37,450 bases of DNA from Bacteroidia bacterium Ga0077558 (GTDB lineage: Bacteria > Bacteroidota > Bacteroidia > Chitinophagales > Chitinophagaceae), in NCBI GenBank assembly GCA_001464625.1, contig LNFJ01000022.1, forward strand, positions 1 to 37,450, read 5' to 3'. The notes under the pieces were generated by a model, which did not search any database, was not told where the DNA came from, and saw only the letters and a program-made list of their open reading frames with translations. The translations under genes and the position numbers were made by a program. Below, piece by piece: positions 30,677-37,450 of this stretch (within the stretch, counting starts at the first letter, position 1; every line of letters starts with the position of its first letter).

Positions 30677-32905
30677 TTACAAATTCCTTTTCCAATATTG
30701 TTCCATTGTTTTTCGTAAATGCAGTGTAGTATTTTCCCGTTGGTTAATGCTGTGGTCCCGCATCGGATACGACATCATACTAAAGAGTTTATTATGTTTT
30801 ATTAATTCATTCACCAGCATTTCAAAATTCTGGTAATGCACATTATCATCGGCTGTGCCATGCATGATGAGGAGATTTCCCTGTAATTTTTTGGCATGTG
30901 TTACTGGCGATCCTTCCCGATAACCTTCTTTATTATCATCCGGCAAACCCATATATCGTTCCTGGTAAATATTATCATACAATGCCTGATGGGAAACAAA
31001 GGCTATTGCAATGGCTGATTTAAAAACATCTCCATGCCGGAAGATACAATGCAATGACATTTGTCCGCCGCCGCTCCAGCCCCAGATGCCAGTATGATTT
31101 GCATCTATAAAAGAAAACTGCTCCATAATTTTTTTTGCAGCGGCTGCCTGGTCGTCGGCAGCAAGCAAACCAATTTGGCGGTAAATGCTTTTTCTAAAAT
31201 CCCTGCCTCTGGGTACCCTGGTGCCGCGGTTATCAATACTAACTACAATACAACCTACTTCGTTGGCAAGGTATTGGTGCCAAAGATTATCACCAGTGCC
31301 CCAGTTGTCCTGCACGGTGGAACCGGCGGGTTCTCCATATACATGAAAAATGACAGGGTATTTTTTTTGGGGATCAAACGCTATAGGTTTTATCATCCAT
31401 GCATCGAGCTGCACCTGTCCAATATCTACTTTAAAAAATTCTTTGGGCCGAAGACCGAGTTCATTCATTTTACTTTTTAGGGCTGCATTGTCTTCGAGCA
31501 GTTGTATTTCTTTGTGTGTACTTAGATCTATGAGTGCTATACGGCGTGGTGTTGCGGCGTTTTCAAAACTATGGATAGCATATTTTGCATCACCAGCTAT
31601 CTGGTATGAATGCTGACCCGCCATATCCTTCGGTGATACTCTTTCTGCTGTTCCACTTCCATCTAACCTGCTGCGGTACAAATACCGTTGTGTAAAATTA
31701 TCTGGCGAAGCAATATAATATGCATAGCCGCCGGCCGGGTCAATGCAATTGATATTCACCACATCAAAATTTCCTTTGGTGATCAGTTGCATTTGTTTGC
31801 CATCTCTTGCTACTTTATATAAATGCAGCCAGCCGTCTTTTTCGCTGGTCCAGGTAAATGCCTTGTTATTATCTAACCAAACAATATTATCATGAACATC
31901 AAGGAACGCTTCGTCTTTATCAGTCAGAATATTTTTAAGGGCCATTGTTTTTGTGTTACCTACCCACACGGTGTTGGTATTCTGTAAACGGTTCAGTTGC
32001 TGTATCATCACTTCATCAGAGCCGGGTATATAATCCATTCTTGCTAAATAATTATTGCGTGGATCGCCGGGCACTTTAAACCATTTTGTTTGTCCACCAG
32101 TTGCCGGTACCACGCCTACTTTAACAGCAGAATTAGCAGTACCCACTTTTGGATAGGGCAATGGAATTGGAACAGAATAGTTTGAATCCACATTATTGAT
32201 CATATAAAAAGTTCCTACTCCTTTGGTATCTGCTTGCCAATAAGCAATATTTTTTCCATCGGGGCTCCAGCGAAAACCATCCCGGCCATCCAATTCTTCT
32301 TCATACACCCAGTCAAATGTGCCATTGATGATATTGCCTCCGCCATCTTTTGTGAGTTGTGTTATTTTCCCCGTTGCAATGTCTTCCACATAGATATTTA
32401 GTTTGCTTACATAGGCCACTCTTCGGCCATCTGGCGAAAATTTGGCAAACATTAAAGTCGCCTCTTCCAGACCTTTACCCAGTTGTGTTAGTTTTCCTGT
32501 AGTAAGATTTAATACCCAGTAATCGCCTCTGGTGTGATAGCGCCATACTTTTCGGGTATTGGTAAATATCAGCAACTGGTTATTATCATCGGACCAACCA
32601 TAATCGTAAATCGATAAGGGTAGGGAATTCCCGGCCGGCAACAATTGATTAGCACTCACCAGAATTGATTTTGTTCCGCTTGCAACATTGTAACGAATAA
32701 TATCATTTGCTTTTGCAACCGTATTATATTCCAACATGGAGTAACCTTTATTATCCTTCATCCAGCGAATCTGGCCGATGCCTTTGGACCGATAAAGATT
32801 ATTGGTATAAATATCTTCCAGCGTAAGTTTTTTATGCTGCGCACCGAGGTGAGTGTTGAATGAAATTGTGGTAATAAATAATCCCAAATAGAATTTATGG
32901 ATCAT
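30677..32905 (-). CDS. S9 family dipeptidyl-peptidase IV-like serine peptidase
   Basis: A 742-residue secreted protease with an N-terminal signal (MIHKFYLGLFITTISFNTHLGA). The N-terminal DPPIV-type beta-propeller domain (about 80-480) contains FDWVYEEELDGRDGFRWSPDG, equivalent to the Glu-Glu motif that holds the substrate's N-terminus. The C-terminal alpha/beta-hydrolase domain carries the triad: Ser611 in GWSGGGQM, Asp686/687 in MHGTADDNVHYQ and His718 in MRDHSINQ. The GxSxGG context fits S9 peptidases. It should remove N-terminal dipeptides, probably X-Pro, from extracellular peptides. It lies 36 bases after the BNR gene stop and 28 bases before the serine lyase, so all three are likely one transcript. 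Confidence 0.93.
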   Translation of the reverse strand: MIHKFYLGLFITTISFNTHLGAQHKKLTLEDIYTNNLYRSKGIGQIRWMKDNKGYSMLEYNTVAKANDIIRYNVASGTKSILVSANQLLPAGNSLPLSIYDYGWSDDNNQLLIFTNTRKVWRYHTRGDYWVLNLTTGKLTQLGKGLEEATLMFAKFSPDGRRVAYVSKLNIYVEDIATGKITQLTKDGGGNIINGTFDWVYEEELDGRDGFRWSPDGKNIAYWQADTKGVGTFYMINNVDSNYSVPIPLPYPKVGTANSAVKVGVVPATGGQTKWFKVPGDPRNNYLARMDYIPGSDEVMIQQLNRLQNTNTVWVGNTKTMALKNILTDKDEAFLDVHDNIVWLDNNKAFTWTSEKDGWLHLYKVARDGKQMQLITKGNFDVVNINCIDPAGGYAYYIASPDNFTQRYLYRSRLDGSGTAERVSPKDMAGQHSYQIAGDAKYAIHSFENAATPRRIALIDLSTHKEIQLLEDNAALKSKMNELGLRPKEFFKVDIGQVQLDAWMIKPIAFDPQKKYPVIFHVYGEPAGSTVQDNWGTGDNLWHQYLANEVGCIVVSIDNRGTRVPRGRDFRKSIYRQIGLLAADDQAAAAKKIMEQFSFIDANHTGIWGWSGGGQMSLHCIFRHGDVFKSAIAIAFVSHQALYDNIYQERYMGLPDDNKEGYREGSPVTHAKKLQGNLLIMHGTADDNVHYQNFEMLVNELIKHNKLFSMMSYPMRDHSINQRENTTLHLRKTMEQYWKRNL

Positions 32906-32941
32906 GCAATACTTTTTATCTGTACTAGAAATTGATTGCTA

Positions 32942-35557
32942 TTATTTTTTATCCGGCGATTGCCTGCTTTTAATAACCACTGGTTGCTCCAATGTAGTAG
33001 TAACAGCGGATAGTATTGCTTTATACTGTCCCGGTCGTATATATTTTTGGTACTGTGTAAAATAGGGCAGGTCGCTGGTTTGTCGTTTTACGATCATATC
33101 CCACCGGTATTGATTAAATCCTTGTTGCCCCTGTAGTTTTACAGCCCATACTTCTTTATTGGCCGTGTCTTTTATAGAAAGGGTTACTGGTTTTGCTTGG
33201 CTTAACCAATATACAATATCCAATTTCTCCACGGTGCTTTGATCGGGTATGCCAGAGGCTGATTGAAACCAGGGCAACGTAGTTTCTTTTATGGCCAACA
33301 AATGATCTTTGCCGGAAGGGAATGTATTGTTGACCAATGAATGTATTACCTGAAGATTTATTTTATAGATCCCTCTTCCATGTGTAGCTGCTACCAGATC
33401 CATGGTAGCAGTATGTATTTCCAGATCTGCAATGGCAGTACCAGGCATATTGTTACCAAGGTATGACCAGGTTTTACCCCTGTTCACCGATATATACACT
33501 CCCCGAAAACAGCCTGCATATAAAATATTTTCATTGAGAGGATCTTCCAGAATCACATTGACCGGCTCGTTAGGCAAACCTGCTGCAATGCTGGTCCAGG
33601 TTTTTCCATAGTCTTCCGACATATAGCAATAGCTATTGAGATCATCATAGTTAATACCCGTCATCGCTACATACACTCTTTCTTTTACAAAACGGGAAGC
33701 ACAAATACTCCGGATATAATTATTGGCAAGTCCTTTATCATGTTCTTCCCAACTTACTCCATCGTTTTTGGAAACCCAGAAAGCTCCTTTATCAGTGCCT
33801 GCGTATAATAAACCTTGCTGCATTGTGGATTCTACCAGCGCCGCACTGGAGAAGGATTGTTTTTCTTTTGCTGCTGTAACAGTGATGTTCGGGCTGATCA
33901 CATTCCAGTTATTACCCTGGTCGGTAGTTTTGAAAATATAATTGCCGCCATGATACAATGTTTCTTTTTGATGCGGAGAAATAAAATACGGCGTTACATA
34001 ATTAAATAACAATGTGTCTTTACTTGTTTTTGCCAACTCCGGCTGTATGTATTCAGTTGTATCTGCTTTTTTATCGAAGCGAACGATGCCGCCATGTTGC
34101 GAACTATAATAAATGGTATTCGCATCTTCGGGATCTACCTGTGTTACACAACCATCACCACCATCCCAGGGATCGATCCAAATGTATTTCCATGGATCGG
34201 GAATGGCAGGATTAAATTCTTTTGGCGGACCATACACGGTGGCATTGTCTTGTGTGCCGCCATAAACGATATAATTTTTTTGATCGATGGTGATATCATA
34301 AAATTCTCCCACCGGTATATTATTATAATGTAACCAGGACAATCCTTTATCATAACTAACATAAAAACCACCATCATTTCCCGCCGCTATATGATTAGGA
34401 TTAGTGGGATTGATCCATAGCTCACACTGATCCAGATGAAAACCTGCTGCAAGACTGGGATTGATCCGATTTACAGTTCCGCCAACGATACCAAATGTTT
34501 TTCCTCCATCGGTACTATGTGCTAACCGAACGCCGAGACAATATACTTCTTCATCGTTTTGTGGATTTACATATACATCGGTAAAGTACCAGCCAATCAC
34601 GGAGAATATTTTAATGGGAGCTGTATGTGTTTTCTTCCACGTTAACCCACCATCTGTTGTTGTGTACAGCTCTGCAGATTGCCCGGGTGTAGTTGCCAAA
34701 TTATCAATGAACGCATAGGCTTTTTGCGGATTGGTATAGGACACTGCCAGTCCTATTCTTCCGGTTTTTGGTCCTGCGGGCAAACCCGTAGTACAGGCGG
34801 TCCAACTTTTTCCTCCATTGGTACTTTTGTAGATGCCGCTGTTTTTTCCACTGATGCCGGGATACACTTCCCACATGGATGCATACATTATTTGTGGATT
34901 GGATGGTGCAATAACAATATCGTTTGCCCCGGTTGCATCATCAATATACAACACCTGTTGCCATGTTTTTCCTCCATTGGTAGTTTGATACAAGCCCCGG
35001 TTTTTATTTTTTGACCATAAATGCCCGAGTACGGCAACCATTACGATGTCGGGGTTGGTAGGATGGATAGCAATTTCAGCAATGGACCATGAATCTTCCA
35101 ACCCGATGTATTGCCATGTATTACCTGCATCATTAGAACGATACATACCGGTGCCGGGTAATGTAAAATTTCTTGGCTTCTTTAAATTTTCGCCGGTGCC
35201 TACATATATAATTGATGGATTGGAAGGCGCCAGTTCCATATCTCCAATACCTAAGGAAGCTTGTTCCTGGAAAATACATTTCCAGCTAATACCATTGTCG
35301 GTAGTTTTCCAAATTCCTCCCGATCCAAATCCTGCATACATTGTACCGGGGTGTGTGGCATCTACCTGTACTACATCTGCCCTGGCAGAATTTACCACCG
35401 GCCCAAGCGACATCCAGTCCAGTTTATACTTTGTATCTCTTTTCATTTGCTGATAGGTTTGAAAAGAACTTACCAGTGGAGATTGCATTTGCTGCGCATG
35501 ACTTTGCAATACCGATAAAAAGATTACAATGCTATAAATAATTAAAGCTCTCTTCAT
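32942..35557 (-). CDS. Secreted BNR/Asp-box repeat (VPS10/sortilin-like beta-propeller) protein
   Basis: An 871-residue secreted protein (signal MKRALIIYSIVIFLSVLQSHAQ). About ten Asp-box repeats with the S/T-x-D/N-x-G-x-x-W pattern are visible: TTDNGISW, SNDAGNTW, TTNGGKTW, STNGGKSW, TTDGGLTW, STDGGKTF, TTDQGNNW, SKNDGVSW, SEDYGKTW and SVNRGKTW. They form a ten-bladed or double beta-propeller, as in VPS10/sortilin-like and WD40/YVTN-BNR glycosidase-like proteins. No catalytic residues can be named. In Bacteroidota such proteins often sit with peptidases and are called 'glycosyl hydrolases' without evidence of activity. First gene of the probable operon with the DPP-IV-like peptidase and the serine lyase. 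Its 3' end has a degraded duplicate at 25324. Confidence 0.88.
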   Translation of the reverse strand: MKRALIIYSIVIFLSVLQSHAQQMQSPLVSSFQTYQQMKRDTKYKLDWMSLGPVVNSARADVVQVDATHPGTMYAGFGSGGIWKTTDNGISWKCIFQEQASLGIGDMELAPSNPSIIYVGTGENLKKPRNFTLPGTGMYRSNDAGNTWQYIGLEDSWSIAEIAIHPTNPDIVMVAVLGHLWSKNKNRGLYQTTNGGKTWQQVLYIDDATGANDIVIAPSNPQIMYASMWEVYPGISGKNSGIYKSTNGGKSWTACTTGLPAGPKTGRIGLAVSYTNPQKAYAFIDNLATTPGQSAELYTTTDGGLTWKKTHTAPIKIFSVIGWYFTDVYVNPQNDEEVYCLGVRLAHSTDGGKTFGIVGGTVNRINPSLAAGFHLDQCELWINPTNPNHIAAGNDGGFYVSYDKGLSWLHYNNIPVGEFYDITIDQKNYIVYGGTQDNATVYGPPKEFNPAIPDPWKYIWIDPWDGGDGCVTQVDPEDANTIYYSSQHGGIVRFDKKADTTEYIQPELAKTSKDTLLFNYVTPYFISPHQKETLYHGGNYIFKTTDQGNNWNVISPNITVTAAKEKQSFSSAALVESTMQQGLLYAGTDKGAFWVSKNDGVSWEEHDKGLANNYIRSICASRFVKERVYVAMTGINYDDLNSYCYMSEDYGKTWTSIAAGLPNEPVNVILEDPLNENILYAGCFRGVYISVNRGKTWSYLGNNMPGTAIADLEIHTATMDLVAATHGRGIYKINLQVIHSLVNNTFPSGKDHLLAIKETTLPWFQSASGIPDQSTVEKLDIVYWLSQAKPVTLSIKDTANKEVWAVKLQGQQGFNQYRWDMIVKRQTSDLPYFTQYQKYIRPGQYKAILSAVTTTLEQPVVIKSRQSPDKK

Positions 35558-35789
35558 GTTGTTAAATTAATTGAATCGGTAAATGCGGTCTATAATTTTT
35601 TGACGAAAAGTAATCCGGTCAATTCGTTCATTACACCAGAGACAGGGTTAGTGATAAATATAACTCTTTTGGTTTTATTTTTTTGGGGGAGATCGGCATC
35701 TGAATTAGTCCGTTGCGGGGTTGATAAAATTTATACCCGAGCCTTTTATCTTAATAAATTAATAATCAATTTTCCCAACTATTAAAGTG

Positions 35790-35797
35790 TAAGTTTG
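35790..35797 (+). promoter_or_regulatory. Candidate -7 element (TAAGTTTG) of the alcohol dehydrogenase gene
   Basis: It matches TAnnTTTG completely, 24 bases before the ATG at 35822. The expected -33 TTG is not found. Confidence 0.4.
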
Positions 35798-35821
35798 TTA
35801 CCACTAAAAAAGTTAATCATC

Positions 35822-36868
35822 ATGTCAGCCACGAAAGCCTACGGAGCACAATCCGCCACCTCACCGATAGCTCCGCTCACCATCGACAGAAGAGCACCGA
35901 AACCACACGATGTACAAATTGAAATTAAATACTGCGGTGTTTGCCACAGCGATCTGCATACTGCCCGCAACGAATGGGGCAATGCTATTTATCCCTGCGT
36001 ACCGGGACATGAAATTGTTGGGATAGTAACAGCCGTTGGCAGCCACGTTAAAAAATTTAAAGTAGGCGACCGTGCCGGTGTTGGATGCCTGGTAGATAGT
36101 TGCCGTGATTGTGAAAATTGTAAAGATGGATTAGAACAATACTGTGCGAACGGTGCAACGTTTAGTTACGGCAGCCCGGAGAGAGATGGCAGCGGTGTTA
36201 TCACCCATGGTGGATACAGCCAGTCCATTGTATCACACGAAGATTTTGTATTGCATATAGCAGATAACCTTCCGCTGGATGCAGTAGCTCCTTTGCTTTG
36301 TGCTGGTATCACCACTTACTCTCCATTAAAACATTGGAAAGTGGGTAAAGGAACTAAAGTAGGTGTGCTTGGTTTAGGCGGACTCGGACACATGGGTGTG
36401 AAGATAGCTGTAGCGATGGGTGCGGAAGTAACGATGCTGAGTCATTCTCCTTCTAAAGAAAAAGATGCGAAGAAATTAGGGGCACACAAATTTGTATTGA
36501 CGAGTGATGCAGAACAAACAAAAGCGGTAACGGGTTATTTTGATTTTATACTGGATACGGTTTCTGCCAATCATGATTATAATTTTTACCTTGGCTTGTT
36601 GCGCACCAATGGTACAATGGTATGTGTGGGTGTGCCACCAACGCCACAGCCGGTACATGCTTTCTCCATTATTTTTGGACGTAAGAGTTTAGCCGGTTCA
36701 TTAATTGGTGGCTTACCAGAAACACAAGAGATGCTTGACTTCTGTGCTCAACATAATATTGTAAGTGAAATAGAACTGATCCGCATGGATGAAATTAATG
36801 AGGCGTATGATAGAATGCTGAAGGGTGATGTAAGGTATCGGTTTGTGATTGATATGGCGACGATATAG
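35822..36868 (+). CDS. Zinc-dependent NAD(P)-alcohol dehydrogenase (YahK/CAD type)
   Basis: A 348-residue enzyme beginning MSATKAYGAQSATSPIAPL, from ATG 35822; an earlier in-frame ATG at 35795 lies within the promoter region and is disfavoured. Zinc and fold motifs: catalytic YCGVCHSDLH and PGHEIVG, structural zinc site DSCRDCENCKDGLEQYC, then the NADP-binding GLGGLGHMGVKIA. The catalytic zinc ligands (Cys, His, Glu) are present and the order matches the cinnamyl-alcohol-dehydrogenase/YahK group of the MDR superfamily. It probably reduces aldehydes to alcohols with NADPH in the cytoplasm, for detoxification. A monocistronic unit, ending in the terminator at 36913. Confidence 0.93.
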   Translation: MSATKAYGAQSATSPIAPLTIDRRAPKPHDVQIEIKYCGVCHSDLHTARNEWGNAIYPCVPGHEIVGIVTAVGSHVKKFKVGDRAGVGCLVDSCRDCENCKDGLEQYCANGATFSYGSPERDGSGVITHGGYSQSIVSHEDFVLHIADNLPLDAVAPLLCAGITTYSPLKHWKVGKGTKVGVLGLGGLGHMGVKIAVAMGAEVTMLSHSPSKEKDAKKLGAHKFVLTSDAEQTKAVTGYFDFILDTVSANHDYNFYLGLLRTNGTMVCVGVPPTPQPVHAFSIIFGRKSLAGSLIGGLPETQEMLDFCAQHNIVSEIELIRMDEINEAYDRMLKGDVRYRFVIDMATI

Positions 36869-36870
36869 TG

Positions 36871-36898
36871 AATGGTCAATGGTGAATAGTGAATGGGG
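36871..36898. repeat. Short tandem-like GAATGG repeat in the adh 3' spacer
   Basis: Permuted units (GAATGGTC / AATGGTGAATAGTGAATGGGG) repeat directly in 28 bases. No function known; it resembles spacer repeats often found between Bacteroidota genes. Confidence 0.35.
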
Positions 36899-36912
36899 TC
36901 GTTTAAATAATT

Positions 36913-36939
36913 AGCTGTCTTTTATAGGCAGCTTTTTTT
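36913..36939 (+). terminator. Rho-independent terminator after the alcohol dehydrogenase
   Basis: AGCTGTC (36913-36919) pairs with GGCAGCT (36927-36933) around a 7-base loop, followed by a T run. One G-T pair. Confidence 0.75.
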
Positions 36940-37028
36940 ATTGTTTATAGTACGGTAACAGTTTATTCATGTTGTAGTAACAATGATGCGGTTAGTTGCA
37001 GTCCCTTAACTAAAACAACTCATCGCTT

Positions 37029-37450
37029 ATGAACCTGAAACAATTTTTACCGATGGCCGCTATCGTTGCACTCTCGGCCTGTAGTCCTTCTGACTTACCT
37101 AATAACAATGAAGATGCCTCTACCTTTAATTTGATCAGCACTACCATTATTGGTGGTGAGGGTGCGGCAGAAATTTCTGCTTTCGATCCTATTACAAAAA
37201 AATTGTTTGTGGTAACCAATACGGGTGTTACACAAATAGATATTTTAAATCTTAGCAACCCTGCATTGCCTGTAGCTATGGGCACTATTGACGTTAGTCT
37301 CTATGGTGGTGGCGTAAACAGTTTATCTGTACATGATGGTAAGCTGGCTGCAGCGATAGAAGGTTTTGTAAAAACTGATAATGGTAAAGTGGTAGTGTTT
37401 AAAACAACGGACTATTCAGTAGTTAAACAAGTAACCGTTGGTGCATTACC
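37029..37450 (+). CDS. Choice-of-anchor I-like secreted lipoprotein (partial, cut by window edge)
   Basis: The frame opens at ATG 37029 and stays open to the window end (140 codons). N-terminus MNLKQFLPMAAIVALSACSPS has a lipobox with Cys at about 18 (LSAC), so it is a lipoprotein. The following text (GGEGAAEISAFDPITKKLFVVTNTGVTQIDILNLSNP, then VAMGTIDVSLYGGGVNSLSVHDGKLAAAIEG) shows beta-propeller-like strands seen in choice-of-anchor-I domains, often next to alkaline-phosphatase-like or metallophosphoesterase parts. The remaining domains are outside the window. It is a separate unit after the adh terminator. Confidence 0.7.
   Translation, partial: MNLKQFLPMAAIVALSACSPSDLPNNNEDASTFNLISTTIIGGEGAAEISAFDPITKKLFVVTNTGVTQIDILNLSNPALPVAMGTIDVSLYGGGVNSLSVHDGKLAAAIEGFVKTDNGKVVVFKTTDYSVVKQVTVGAL

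Noticed and set aside
1-37450. CRISPR array, tRNA/rRNA genes, IS element or integrase
   Set aside because: No evenly spaced 25-40-base repeats, no tRNA cloverleaf-like text with a TTCGA arm, no rRNA text and no transposase or integrase signature (DDE, Tyr-recombinase) was found by eye.

Overview
The window looks like chromosomal DNA of a Bacteroidota bacterium, most likely a Chitinophagaceae-type soil or water organism (inference, no marker gene is present). Reasons: a secreted protein ending in a type IX secretion sorting domain, TTG / TAnnTTTG-type promoters, a seven-helix AraC-type regulator, an N-terminally extended Nfu protein, a DPP-IV-type S9 peptidase, and moderate-to-low GC with AT-rich spacers. 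No rRNA, tRNA, CRISPR array, transposase or integrase was recognised.

Layout. 1-2.7 kb: end of a DoxX gene, a small secreted protein, and an AraC-type regulator translationally overlapped with a YdeI/OmdA-like gene. 2.8-9.6 kb: single-gene units for a CPA1 Na+/H+ antiporter, an OmpA-family lipoprotein, a TetA-like MFS exporter, an ArsC/Spx-like protein, CmoA, an ICMT-type membrane methyltransferase and an Nfu Fe-S carrier. 9.7-15.6 kb: a saccharopine-dehydrogenase-family enzyme, a small conserved-looking protein, HtpG, then a divergent Fic / DinD pair whose spacer carries a duplicated palindromic operator-like element. 15.7-19.6 kb: a 1094-residue secreted CHAT-domain protein and an RDD membrane protein.

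19.8-23.4 kb is the accessory part: a visibly more A/T-rich cluster made of a C5 cytosine methyltransferase, a PLD-nuclease-like protein with an apparent HRDC domain, a TIKI/TraB-like protein, and a divergent DUF3883-type PD-(D/E)xK endonuclease. This reads as a restriction-modification system with two unusual companions and is the best candidate for an undescribed defence arrangement.

23.3-28.9 kb: a four-helix membrane protein, small secreted proteins, repeat-rich spacers and a 1075-residue T9SS-exported adhesin-like protein. One spacer holds a remnant of a paralogue of the BNR-repeat gene found 7.6 kb away. 29-35.6 kb: a probable operon (BNR-repeat secreted protein, DPP-IV-like peptidase, L-serine ammonia-lyase) suggesting peptide breakdown feeding serine catabolism. 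35.8-37.45 kb: a YahK/CAD-type alcohol dehydrogenase and the start of a choice-of-anchor-I-like lipoprotein, cut by the window edge.
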